Shown: positions 53,976 to 64,000 of the stretch, piece by piece
How positions within the stretch are numbered: position 1 is the stretch's first letter
How the letters are laid out: each line of letters begins with the position of its first letter
Source of the DNA: Podospora comata
Lineage: Eukaryota; Ascomycota; Sordariomycetes; Sordariales; Podosporaceae
Assembly: GCA_017354895.1 (NCBI GenBank)
Contig: CP071495.1
Coordinates: 2,587,001-2,651,000 of the forward strand
Direction: 5' to 3'
DNA length: 64,000 nt
Notes under the pieces: generated by a model
Told to the model about the DNA's origin: nothing
The model's input: only the letters and a program-made list of their open reading frames with translations
The model's database searches: none
Position numbers and translations under genes: made by a program

Positions 53976-54920
53976 CGACTAAACCGAGAGAGACAACATT
54001 GGGCGAGTTGGCTGGTGATCGCTTCACTCTGTGTATGTGCCCATATGTGTTACTTTGCATCTAAACACTGATAAAATCGGATGGATGTCTGGTGTTGGGA
54101 TATCACCACCTCAAAATCATCTTATTCTCCTCCATCAAATTCCATCCAACTAATCCTTTATCATCATCATCACCAACCTTGTTGCGGGTGGCGTTGTTTA
54201 ACTATAGGTACATATACATCCAACCCCCCCCCCCTCCTTCATTTCCCCTGAAGCTGACAGAAGAAATCATCGTCAGATGCAAAACATAGGGGGTATTCCC
54301 GTCCATTTCAGGACATCAAACAAATCCATCATGATCCCAAACATTTATATAACACCATGTCATCAGAAACATGACCCCCCCCCCCCTCTTTCAAATTTCA
54401 ACGCGTTCCAAATCACCCCAATAATAAACTCTCTGGGCCACCACGCCGAGTGGCCCATAGGGATGTCAGTTAGTCTATCTAGAGCTCTCATCGCTCATTT
54501 GGGCTATAATACTACCCCCGCCATTGAAGCGATGTATTTGGTCAGTGGCTAGAGTAGAGCGCAATATAAAGGCTTCTTCATTCCCAGTAATCTGGGTTCG
54601 GGCCCTTGCGCATGGTGTACTGGGGCCTCAAGGTCCTTTTATTCGTTCGTCGTTGTCCAAGCGCTGTGGGACTATTTTTTTATCCCAGAGCTGTCTCTTC
54701 CGAACGTCAGACGGTTGTCTTCGTAAATATCTCGTTGAGCAACGGTAACGGCGTCTTAGTCAAGGTGTAACCTATTTGACGCAAAAAATTCGTGTGATAC
54801 AACCGAAAAGAAGAGCGCGACGCGAGTTCGATCCAGAGGGCGATGGATAGGTTGAATCCGGCGGTTCGTCGCTCTTTGTTTGGTGCTTCCCGTTTCCAGC
54901 CATCCATCTGCTGTCGGCCG

Positions 54921-56268
54921 TTATTCGATCAGCATCTTCTTCATCCCTCCAACTTCGCACAGCCCCAGGTACCGAATGGCCTCCCTATCGTGTGCCAAGA
55001 TGATCGTTCGATCCGGCAGCTTTGGGTTATTTGGGTCAACATGTGAGGCATCTTTCGCTGCTTGCTCAATAGCATCCATTTCCTCCTTGCAAGCCTGTTG
55101 GTCCATTGGACAAATCACAATTGGTTGCCGTAATGTGATATCGCGGGCAGATGTTAGGTGTGCCTAGCAAAAAGGTTAGACAAGAGCCACTGAAAATTCC
55201 ATGTGCGTGCACCCACCTTGATCGTCAAAAAGAATTCAATTTTATACAGTATCGACGTCGTCGTAAAGCTGGTGACCTCATATAGCGGAAATCCCGGCTT
55301 GCCCCTTTTCACAATACCCTCCGAATCCCTAAGGTCTCGCGCAGGAAACACGAGCCCCAAGTTGGTAACATATCCAGTTTCCGGGATCTTGGTCCCTACC
55401 TGCTGTGTGTGTTTGGCGATTTTGCTGACCTTCTTCGTTGGCTCGTCTCCTTCCGGGTTGAACGTGATCTCCTCCTCGATGGCCAGCGTAATCTTTTGTA
55501 TCGTCACCTTCCGCGCCTTGTTCAGCCAGTCCGGATTTGGCGCGAGCTTGATGTACACCGTTATGGGATCTAATGGCCCATAACTCCACTTTGGCAGCGA
55601 AATCCCCAACGTCACAATGTTGTCCGCCGTCACAACCTTGCTTTCTGGGCGGTTGTACATGCCGAATGTGGAGAGGGTGTCGTATCGCTGAAGAGGTATT
55701 GGGAACGCGTATCGGTTTTGCATGCTCGAGCCTTGTTGGACTGTTACCACCAGCTCATAGTAGGTTTCGGCGATTCGGCTGGCTAGTTGGATGCTTGCTG
55801 GAGGAATGCGGCGATTTACTTCTTCGCCGCCCCGTCCGAAAGGGATGAATATTTGGAACGGCAGATCCATCGCAATCACGCTCTCGGCCTCTTTTCCCGA
55901 CACGCACCGGAACAGCAGCACTTCCTTCCCTACTAAATCGACCGTCTCTCGTCTCGGGGTGCCCAGATGCCTCCGCGCCATGTTTTCCGCCGCTGGATGT
56001 ATCGTTTCTCGTCGCTGTAAGCATATGCGAACCATGGATATTTGCACTGGCGCTGTATAGCCTGCACCCGGCCGAATTTCAACTTTGCCTACTATCCTGG
56101 GCTACACGATGTTAGCAATGCGCCCTGTCGATTCAACTTGCATACGAATACCAAAAGCTAGGAAGAGGAAGGGGAGCGCACCAGTGTCGCCGAGATGCCC
56201 GGGTAGCCGACCAGAAAGCTACTGTTTGGAGGCCCGGATATCCTCACAGTCGCAGCTGTATTATTCAT
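54921..56268 (-). CDS. Arrestin-like domain protein
   Basis: Exons 56268-56182, 56101-55217 and 55163-54921 give 404 residues, all joined in phase 0. Arrestin-fold proteins in fungi are mostly trafficking adaptors that bring ubiquitin ligases to cargo, but other roles exist. The N-terminal arrestin half begins ISGPPNSSFLVGYPGISATL, then PRIVGKVEIRPGAGYTAPV. Further conserved elements are MDLPFQIFIPFGRGGEEVN, TAETYYELV-like RIAETYYELVVTVQQG, and YNRPESKV. The C-terminal half includes LVFPARDLRDSEG and YEVTSFTTTSILYKIEFFLT. No PPxY ubiquitin-ligase motif is visible in the residues read, unlike classical ART adaptors. The first acceptor (CATCGTGTAG, preceded by GCTAAC) is close to its branch point. 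An alternative acceptor 4 nt on would break the frame. Confidence 0.85.
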
Positions 56269-58075
56269 CTTGCTGATGGGTGAGGCGCCCGCACCGGTTC
56301 CAATTAAACTTTACCGTTATTATCGTTTATTGTCGTTCAGCAAGCCGCGGCGGCCTTTGCCGATCATCAATAACAGGACCGTTCCGCAGACGTCGGCTTG
56401 AAGCGATGGGAGAGGGCGTGAGGGCTGCCCGAGGTGAGGGGCTCGTCTGGGGTGTCGCCGGCGCTGTATCGATAAGCTGGGTGAGGTTGCGACAACCATG
56501 GACATCACCTTCGGCGTCCGCCGCAGTGAGGCACACTGTACTGGAGTCGAGGTCTTCTTTCGTCGCGTGTGTCGGTGCTGCTGGGAAATGGGCGAAGGGG
56601 GGTTTCCAAGGTGGGTGGAGGATCTCTTGCAAGACGCAAGCAACGACGGGTTGGATACGAATGGAGTACGAATGGAGGCTGCTGTGCTGCAGGCTTATTT
56701 TTTAGCAGTCGTTGGGGGGGGGGGGGGAGAGGGGAGGAGGGGGCCAAATGAAAAGACCCCTCGAGCCGCCGTGTGTCTTTGTGTCGTCGAGCTCGGCCGC
56801 TCAGGTGCGTTGGTGACTTGGGTGCTGTCTGCGCCGAGATTGTAGCCCGGCGTGTTCCTGCGGGTTCCTTGCCTTTCAGTGGACTCTGCAGCTGGGCGAT
56901 CTCACAGCGGGATACCGACTCCGGAGTTTACAATGCGACAACCTAGTGATACCCACCTTGCAACCAAGGCCGAGAGGGAAACGGGAATTCCTTTCAGGTT
57001 TCTGGAGGGGGAGCAACTTAGGTATGAAGGTAGGTCCTTTTCCAAAAGCTACTAGTACCAAGGCCCGCCTTAAACTTCCAGCGGTCGGCAGCTATAGTCA
57101 CGGTCCTATAAATTAAGGAGGGAAGGCTCCGTGTGAGGCAAAGCTGCTAGGTCCGAGATGTGAGGTTTCGAGATCTCTAACAGAAGCCAGTGGCAGTGGG
57201 ACAGGTGGAGTGGGGGGAACAAAGACACAGCGACCCAGCGCCCCGGGCAGAGACGACGACAGCCTCAGCGGGCTTGCTTTGCCTGCAGGAGGTGAGACGG
57301 CTGAACTGCTGGGCCAGCGGGATGAGAATAGGAAAAAGGTGAGAGAGACTGAGAGAGGCAGCCTTGCGATGTCGAAATCTGAATGCCTGTCTGCCCAGTC
57401 TGTGCGAGTGGCCCAGCTACGAAGTAAAAGAGCCAAGTCCAAGTCCAAGCTCAGGGCTGCCGAGAGGTGGGAACCGAAGTGGATCGTGGTTCCTCACAGC
57501 AACTGACAAAACACATACACTAAGTTATCAGAAATCATGACTTGCGGCGGGCGGACGGATCCTCATCAGTGGTTCCTGCAGGACTAGACTCATTTTGCTG
57601 ACCGATGTGTTGGTCCAAAAGCAACCATCCTGGCTCCAGCCAACGTTGGGAGTTTCGGGCTTCTCTCTAATCATCGAAGTGCGGAGCACGTGTGATGTCC
57701 GTTGTAAACTTGTGAGACGGTTTAAGCTAATGTCGAGGTGCCGGTACACCAAGCCAAATGAGAAGTGACACGAGCCTGGTAGATACCATCCAGAACATAA
57801 ACAAACAAACAAACATCAGGAAGGCTTAGACATTCGATTGCTCTCCAAGTCAAAATGTGGTGTCGTCATGTCCATGTCGAGAACACCAACATGAACATGA
57901 AACAAGATGGTGGTCATAGCTCCCCAAGGCATGTGGCTTCCGCCCGCCAAGCTTTTCTGATAGAAGGGCCCCTGTTCAGACGACCGACGTCAACACGGGC
58001 CCAGACCCGTTCACTGCTTTTTGTCACAACAAACCTCAGCAAGCACAACACTTGATCGATTCTACCACACCTACC
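56269..58075. other. 1.8-kb divergent intergenic region, arrestin-like / CYP10
   Basis: No gene is supported. A 14-G run lies at 56714-56727. The last part is the CYP10 promoter and leader. Confidence 0.55.
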
Positions 58076-58649
58076 ATGTCAGTAACGCTCCACACGACTC
58101 TTGGGGACCTCAAAATTGAGGTGTTTTGCGAGGCCGTCCCCAAGACTGCAGAGGTATGTTTTGTCTAATATGTCCTTTGCGCCTTCGCTCCCACTAAACA
58201 TTTCGTAGAACTTCCTCGCCCTCTGCGCCTCGAACTATTACATCAACTCTCCCCTCCACCGAATAATTCCGTCCTTCATGTTCCAGACCGGCGCGCCCGC
58301 TGTTCCATCACCTCCAGATAACCCGAAGGGCGGCCGATCGATATACGGGATAACCTTCGAAGACGAGATCCGACCAACACTTAAACACCACGAAAGAGGA
58401 GTCGTGAGTATGGCGAATAAAGGGCCTAACACCAACGGCAGTCAATTCTTCATATGTTTCGCCCCCGCGCCACATTTGGACGGGTTGAACACGGTGTTTG
58501 GGAAGCTGATTGGAGACGAGAGTCTGGCTACCTTGGCCAAGATTGAACAGCTGGAGGTGGACAAGAAGGGCAGACCGGTCAAGAAGGACGGAGAAGAGAC
58601 ACCGAGGATTGAGAGAGTAACGTTACATGCGAACCCACTGGCCAAGTGA
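58076..58649 (+). CDS. Small cyclophilin CYP10 (PPIL3-like peptidyl-prolyl isomerase)
   Basis: Exons 58076-58153 and 58209-58649 give 172 residues. This is a stand-alone cyclophilin; the human counterpart PPIL3 is associated with splicing complexes. It has MSVTLHTTLGDLKIEVF, a catalytic-loop LHRIIPSFMFQTGAP, FEDEIRPTLKHHERGVVSMAN and GPNTNGSQFFICFAPAPHLDG. The residue at the classical Trp position is His, as in PPIL3. A short Pro-rich insertion (GAPAVPSPPDNPKGG) replaces the usual GDPTGTGKGG loop. The intron is GTATGT...CGTAG. It is divergent from the arrestin-like gene and upstream of SEN54 in the same orientation. Confidence 0.9.
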
Positions 58650-59258
58650 GAAACAGGATAGGAGGTTGGAGCAAACTACAATGCACGACCGGCATCATGT
58701 ATCTGCCTAGGCATTCTGCCATCTATCCCCCTCATTTGGCGCTAAACTGGGCGCCGGCTGGAGTTGAGTACTATCTCACGCACCAGCTAGCAAACCAAAC
58801 GGAAAGAGCGCAAAAGTCGAGAGGCGACGAGAACAAGATGATACCCAAAAACCAAGAAGCAAGACTAGTCAACCAGAAGGCCAGGCAACATAGAGACGCC
58901 ACATAGAAGCTAGGGGACATTTAACGGAGTCTTGGCTCGCGGTTACATATTCCAAAGACAATAAAAAAGAAGAAAACTTATTCTACCACTTTTGATGCTT
59001 TCTGTACAATGGTGTGTGGTCGACTTGCCAATAACGGGCTATGTTGGTGGAAATGCGCTGCCTGCCGGGAACGACTCCAGTGTGGGTCATCCATGCCGGA
59101 AAGCCTTCCCGCCGCAAAGATACAAAAATTTAGGAGTCAACCGTCCACCGACCACAAAACACAGAGCTTGCGACCTCGAGTGAAGATTTCTCTGAATTTA
59201 GACGATATCTTGGCCGCAACGAATACTTTACCGGCGAATCCCACAAAAAGCACACGGA
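58650..59258. other. Spacer between CYP10 and SEN54
   Basis: 609 nt with no gene, holding the CYP10 3' UTR and SEN54 promoter and leader. Confidence 0.55.
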
Positions 59259-60788
59259 ATGGCCCTCGACGACGACGATAACCCCGCCCTTGCGGCCCCT
59301 CCTCCCACAGCAAACACAACCCCCGCGACCCCAGACGCCCCAGCTGAAGAAACCGCCGAAGACCTCCTCGAAGACGAAGGCGCCGCAGCACAAGACTTCC
59401 GTGTCTTTGCCAGTTTATTCAAAAAGAATACACATATTTCCGCGCAGACAATTCGCAAAGGCGAGAAAGACTTCGAGTCCCATGGCACACAACTCCAGGC
59501 CGACACCCTCGAGCAGAGTAGAGCTGCTATGCAGGAGGTTCTGAGTTATACTCGCATTCACAATGGCGCCAATCTTGTACGTGGTTGGTATTTCCCAGGT
59601 TGGTGGGCGGACTATGAGGAGGGTGAGGAATGGCAGGATTCAAAAGCGGAAGATGGGAAGAAGGAAAGGAAGCCTTTTGGGCACATCAGGGACAGAGTTG
59701 TGATTTTGGAGGGGTCCAGCACGTCTACGCAGAACCTGGGGAGGGCAGTGACGGGACAGGCGAAGGATAGGCCAGGGAGGGGGAAGGATTGGTTGCTTCC
59801 CGAGGAAGCGCTCTATCTGGTAGAGAGAGGGTCCTTGGATCTGTGGTGGCCCACAAAAAAGTTTGGTGAGATTTTCCCTCCACCTCCTGCCGCCTCTGTC
59901 GAAGGGGAAGCTCCCCAACCCGAGAACACCGATGTCGGCCCATCAACCCAACCGACGGGCGCCAGCGAAGACGAAGAAGACGAATACGCCGACGGCTTCC
60001 CCCTCTCCCTCCAAGCAGCCTACGCCCTCCTCATCGGCCTGGACGGCACCCGCGGGAAGATCTCGCTCCAAAAATTTCAGGTCTACTCCAATCTCAAACG
60101 CTGCGGCTACAACGTCCTCCGCGCTCCTCCTAACCCTCCTAACCCGAATCAGTCCTCCTACCGTCTCAACATCACAATCAAAAACTTCTTTTCCTCCCTC
60201 CTCCCCTCTTTCACCCCATCACCGCCCAAATCCGGTCCCTTGCTCAAACCAGGCCTCTACCGCTCCTACAACCAAATCTTTTCTCAGCTCTCCCTCATCG
60301 AAAGGCACATCCCCTCCCCCGTCCTCCCTTTTCCTCTCCCATCGATAGCACCATATGAGATTCACTTTCTGGTGTGGAAGTCCTCCCAAAAATGGACAAA
60401 ACTGAGGCATCCAAGCCCGGACTTTTATCTGAGTGTGGTGGATGCTCAGGAGAGCGAGGTGCCGCAGATGGAGGAGATATTTGGGCTGTTGGAGCAGACG
60501 CCTTGGGCGCCGCCGAAGAGGGAGTGGGAGGGGAATCATGGGAGGTTGTATGCTAGGTTGAAGAATGGGTGGAGGAATGTTTTGATGGCGGTGGTGGATC
60601 ATGGGGTTATTAATTATATGAGGTGGGGAGAAGGGGGGTTTGGGCAGGAGAGGATTTATGAGATGTTTGATGGGAGGAATGGGAGTTATAGGGGTGGGAA
60701 GAGAGGGGGGAGGAATCAAGGACGGGGTGGGAGGGGTGGGAGAGGTGGTGGGAGGGGTAGGGGGAGGGGGAGGGGGAGGGGGGGATAG
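59259..60788 (+). CDS. SEN54: tRNA-splicing endonuclease subunit SEN54
   Basis: A single exon of 509 residues. SEN54 is a structural subunit of the heterotetramer that removes introns from pre-tRNA; it pairs with SEN2. An acidic Ala/Pro/Thr-rich N-terminus is followed by the SEN54 N-terminal domain: EDFRVFASLFKKN-like AQDFRVFASLFKKN near residue 45 and KGEKDFESHGTQLQADTLEQ. A further family block is PEEALYLVERGSLDLWW near 185. A C-terminal endonuclease-like fold includes SLQAAYALLIGLDG, ISLQKFQVYSNLKRCGYNVLR and PYEIHFLVWK. The C-terminal 35 residues are an RGG/GR-rich tail (GGRGGRGGGRGRGRGRGRGG), unusual for this subunit and possibly RNA-binding. Coding composition flips from C-rich to G-rich near 60370. 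Confidence 0.92.
   Translation: MALDDDDNPALAAPPPTANTTPATPDAPAEETAEDLLEDEGAAAQDFRVFASLFKKNTHISAQTIRKGEKDFESHGTQLQADTLEQSRAAMQEVLSYTRIHNGANLVRGWYFPGWWADYEEGEEWQDSKAEDGKKERKPFGHIRDRVVILEGSSTSTQNLGRAVTGQAKDRPGRGKDWLLPEEALYLVERGSLDLWWPTKKFGEIFPPPPAASVEGEAPQPENTDVGPSTQPTGASEDEEDEYADGFPLSLQAAYALLIGLDGTRGKISLQKFQVYSNLKRCGYNVLRAPPNPPNPNQSSYRLNITIKNFFSSLLPSFTPSPPKSGPLLKPGLYRSYNQIFSQLSLIERHIPSPVLPFPLPSIAPYEIHFLVWKSSQKWTKLRHPSPDFYLSVVDAQESEVPQMEEIFGLLEQTPWAPPKREWEGNHGRLYARLKNGWRNVLMAVVDHGVINYMRWGEGGFGQERIYEMFDGRNGSYRGGKRGGRNQGRGGRGGRGGGRGRGRGRGRGG
60726..60786 (+). repeat. GGGAGG repeat tract encoding the RGG tail
   Basis: Repeated GGGAGG/GGGGAGG units at the very end of SEN54, with at least four runs of three or more G within 30 nt. 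It is quadruplex-prone on the coding strand and in the mRNA, and runs into the stop codon. Confidence 0.75.
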
Positions 60789-62585
60789 ACGGAAGGGTGA
60801 AAAGTACTGGTTAGAGCGATGGAGAAATAGATGGATAGATCAGTTATGATACCCCAGTTCAACTATGCCTTACTGACCTTTGCGGCAGTTAGTATGCGGA
60901 AGGCCCTTTTTGAAGGGGCGTGAGAGACTGAAGAGCACCTCGAGTTTTTGAATCAAAGCAATTGTATACTACTCAGGTATTGCTGGTATCCAGAGATACA
61001 CCAGGGCTAAGCGATTTATGCAGTTTCAAGTCGAGCAAAGTCTATGTCAACAGCTCTGATGCTCAGCTGTATTCTAAACATGACAGCCCACTAGAGCTGT
61101 GTTTCCTTTGAAGCCAACTACTTCGAGAAAAACAAATGTGACACTGAGAACGAGATCCTTGTTGACACATTGTTGCACGGCAATCTCATCTCGATATTTG
61201 ATAGGAAATTTGAAGGTTTCACAACCTAGGTACACACAAACTGCATCAGAGATTGGTAGGTTTGTGCAAAATTAAAGTCTGAGGTTTGCTGAATGCACTG
61301 AGAGAGAGGCAATGTAAATGGGGGATGCCTCCGTCAACCATTGGGAACGGGAGGGTTGGTGGCGAGATTCTCTTCTGACTCTTCTGGGCAGATGCGGGAG
61401 GTAGGTATTCATGTTGGGTGGTAGGTGGCTGGGTTATTGGTACGAGTCTGAAAGCTGTGAAGGAGTTGGTTTGACTGAGCTGAGTTCTGAGGAAGCAGGA
61501 TATAGTGCTTCCGGGATTGCGTGGCTCCTGTCTGCCTATCTTGTCATCTCGATCAGAAGCATTCTATCTTGTTGGACAGGCCGCATGTAAAAGTAGGACC
61601 TAGGATAGGCAACTACTGTAGGTCCCGCTTCTGTCGAATCATGGGATAGTGACTCGGAAAGGGATCACATGATGGAAAAGTGGCATGCTTTGTTCTGTTG
61701 GACAAGGTGTGTTTTCGGGGTTGGTTGAAATGGATATCTCCGAGACTGCCGTTGGAAGTGAGTCTAGGTAAGTCAAAGACCAAGAGCTCTCCAAAGATAA
61801 GGAATCCATGATTCTTTGGAAACACCGGCTCTTCGGAAGATGACAAAAAAAGAGGACTACATGTTTCTTAGGACAACTTTTAGGTGAGACAAATAAAATA
61901 GGTAACCTTGAGAAAGCATGGCGTCGCACCCACCTGACGTCTCGAATCTGGAATTGGTGATTTTAGGCTTTGAGAAGTTGGCGGTAGAGATGACCAATCA
62001 GAATAGACTAAGTGGGGCGTGTTCCTTCCCACAATGGGCAACAAGTTCGAGACCGCTCCTGCGATAAAAAGCTCTTTCTCTCTCCTGCCAGTTTCATGGC
62101 TTCCAGGTTTTTATAACGGTTGATACAGAGGGGCATCAGTCAAAACTAAGGTCTTGTTTTATCAACATAATACGGTTATTAATTCGTGGCCAGTTGACAC
62201 GCAAGTGATCAGCATGGTCCTAACGGAGAGAGATATCGACGCTTATCACCACACTCGACTTATTATCCACTTATCGCTTCCTTCCTCGATCTTCTTTCGG
62301 TCCTACTTGCCTCGGCCCATCACGAGTATCTCCTCTGAGAAAACAGATGACCAGTCGCTGAAAAAAAAGGTGCGAGAAGAAGCAAAGCACACATTGCCTT
62401 ATTTATCTTGTGTCGCCAGAGATGATGAACGCTTTGCATTGGATCACACTGATGCAACAGACACCATGTTTCAGATGGTTCAAGCCATCCCCTGCAAAGT
62501 TGCAGCCCTGCGTGAATACTCAAGTTAGAAGGTGCGAATGCAAGGAACTGGGCCGCTTATGTTCCATTTATCTACTCCCAACAAC

Positions 62586-62625
62586 TCTCCTCCTCTCTGT
62601 CTGTCTGTCTCTCTCCTTCTCTCTC
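62586..62625. repeat. CTGT/CTCT microsatellite
   Basis: Imperfect run of CTGT and CTCT units about 40 nt long. Confidence 0.75.
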
Positions 62626-62946
62626 GACAAGCATCATTTGACAAGAGTCATTTTCTGACAAGCGGCTTTTTGCCAAGAGGGGCCAGACATCACAAAAGAG
62701 ATAGATCTGATGGTGAACTTCCATCAATCTGGCATGTGGAACTACATCAGAGAGAGCTATTAAAAGTGGGTGGTATGTTTGCTCGACAGTCTCAATCTCA
62801 CAATGGCAAGACTGGAACTTGGCAACAGCGTAAAAGCTCGCTTAGTTAGTTTTACTCGATGGAACTCGTGCAATTTGGCTGAAGCCCAGTGTGAATCATC
62901 CCGTCATCCATCCTACGCAGGAAGCAGAGCTCGGTACTTGTGATAT

Positions 62947-63972
62947 GTACCTTTTTTTTTTTTCTTTGCGTGAAGTCAGCACCCGGCAACTGAGTGCGAA
63001 TACACAACACACCCCAGGAATTATTAACCTTGTCTCCCTCGGTTCAATTCCCACCCACCTTGTTATCTAAATAAATCACCTAGTCTGCCCACCGCACTTT
63101 CCCTCTTTTCACCTCTTGCCTCTTTTCTGCGACTTTTTTTCTTTTGTCTCCGCTTCAACTTTATCAGATAATCGCTCTCTATCATCAGCAGCAAAGTGTC
63201 CCTAACCAAGCGACTTGCGCACCCACGCACTACAGTGAATTTCCCGGCCCGAGTCTCGTGTGTGTCTCGGCGCGTCCCAGTGGAAAGAATCCGGACAACA
63301 AAAACAACTCGAGCTTAACAAACTTCACTGTTTGTCTCTTGCGCTCGGCCATCCAAGTAAGTGAAGGGCTCTCTTCTGGATTTGATTGATCGATTCGCAA
63401 CTAATATCTTGTTATCATCATCAGCTTCATCCTGTCGACTTGGTCAGCACAAACACATCCACGCGCCAAGCCTTCCCAGCTCAACCGATCCTCTCGACTT
63501 GTCGCAAAGTCGGGGATCAGCATCACCTGTTGGGTGTTGCGACGACAAACTGAAGCTTTACTTTGCTGATTGACGTGAGTATTTCGGTTCTTTTTATCTA
63601 GTTGCAATTATCAATGCTTTTGTGCTTCTTTTCGTGTCTCTTTTCAAATCACGTCATATACGACAAGGTCTTGCATGCGTGTTCACACTTGGTCAAAATG
63701 TTTTTTTATTTCATGTAATGGGTTGAGATGTGGCAACTTTTGATGTTTTCCCTCTGGCTCGTCACTTGCTCAGGTCTTTGGTGGGCTTTTGTTCATGAGC
63801 TCTGTCTCGTATTATTCATCTTGGATTGCCACCCAGTTGGACCTTATCCACCAAGATTCATATTCCGCCATTTGTCTTCGTGCCTAAACATCGCTGACTG
63901 ACAATCCCCAAAAGACACTGCTACATATCAGCAAATCACACAACACCCAGAGCCTTGACTGACTATCTACGG
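62947..63972 (+). promoter_or_regulatory. Probable spliced 5' leader of a gene at the right edge
   Basis: 62947-63613 has no ATG. A likely intron spans 63357-63424 (GTAAGT, CTAAT branch-like at 63400, CATCAG). A second donor GTGAGT is at 63575. All nearby ATGs (63614 onward to 63795) fall inside the interval up to an AAAG acceptor at 63914, which follows CTGAC. After it no ATG occurs until 63973. This is inferred from splice signals and ATG distribution. Confidence 0.4.
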
Positions 63973-64000
63973 ATGTCAGTTGGAACAGACAAGATGGAGA
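63973..64000 (+). CDS. Possible start of a gene cut by the window edge
   Basis: ATG at 63973 begins a frame reading MSVGTDKME and runs off the end. It is the first ATG after the proposed last leader splice. Too little is visible to name a product. Confidence 0.35.

Larger units (their letters stand above)
53167..54920. other. Convergent region between HSF and the arrestin-like gene
   Basis: 1.75 kb without a supported gene. It holds three TTAGGG-type motifs (53490-53516), G-rich TGGGGA repeats (53831-53878), a TGTGTGTA microsatellite (53951-53975) and C runs (54224-54234 and 54375-54386). Long UTRs are likely. Confidence 0.55.
60789..63972. other. 3.2-kb gene-poor region
   Basis: No complete gene is supported. 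Open frames at 61.6-62.8 kb lack ATG starts or motifs. A CTGT/CTCT microsatellite lies at 62586-62625. From about 62947 the composition turns CT-rich and ATG-poor, as in a promoter and leader; see the right-edge entry. Confidence 0.5.

Noticed and set aside
54815-54840. GAGTTCGATCC, another B-box look-alike
   Set aside because: No cloverleaf can be drawn around it and no A box lies at the proper distance.
61639-62849. Several 80-125-codon open frames in the right gene-poor region
   Set aside because: Mostly non-ATG starts, no motif, no splice-linked continuation.
63033-63053. GGTTCAATTCC, a tRNA B-box look-alike
   Set aside because: The flanking bases do not pair into a T stem and no A box or acceptor stem is found upstream.

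Overview
The window is nuclear DNA from a filamentous ascomycete. Genes are monocistronic, lie on both strands and carry short GT-AG introns (about 45-130 nt) with CTRAY-type branch points. The proteins match Pezizomycotina families, and the order is probably Sordariales: there is a NUC-2/PHO81-type SPX-ankyrin-GDPD regulator, a CRO1-type UCS chaperone and a Sordariales-style CYP10 cyclophilin. That placement is inference from protein resemblance. I see no tRNA or rRNA, no transposon and no secondary-metabolite cluster. I find 23 protein genes plus the probable 5' end of a 24th at the right edge. Most are housekeeping genes.

Layout, left to right: EME1 (+) converges on CRO1 (-). CRO1 is head-to-head with TFB4 (+), which converges on a small zinc protein of the CZIB/DUF866 family (-). 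That gene shares a 370-nt promoter with a mitochondrial PPR-like gene (+). After a 2.8-kb gap come a Ser/Thr/Val-rich secreted protein (+) and gamma-glutamyltranspeptidase (+), whose 3' end is 76 nt from a convergent zinc alcohol dehydrogenase (-). ARP3 (-) is divergent from a taspase/threonine-aspartase-like gene (+). A peroxisomal ABCD half-transporter (-) is divergent from an unrecognised single-pass membrane protein (+). Then follow a WW-domain protein with a prion-like tail (-), NUC-2 (-), an SNM1/Rpr2-like RNase MRP subunit (+), ZPR1 (+) and a secreted aldose 1-epimerase (-). Next are V-ATPase subunit B (-), head-to-head with CWC27 (+), heat shock factor (+), an arrestin-like protein (-), cyclophilin CYP10 (+) and SEN54 (+). 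The last 3.2 kb is gene-poor and ends in what looks like the spliced leader and start codon of another gene.

The genes do not form one pathway. Several serve RNA processing (SNM1, SEN54, CWC27). Others serve transcription and repair (TFB4, EME1, HSF), the cytoskeleton (ARP3, CRO1), phosphate sensing (NUC-2), peroxisomal lipid import (ABCD) and vacuolar acidification (VMA2). I found no convincing new multi-gene system. The signals most worth a second look are: an 842-nt ATG-free stretch directly before the heat shock factor start; a repeated switch from C-rich to G-rich coding-strand codons near gene 3' ends; a uORF whose stop overlaps the next start; an exact 35-residue-period duplication in EME1; and a taspase with a large insert before its catalytic threonine.
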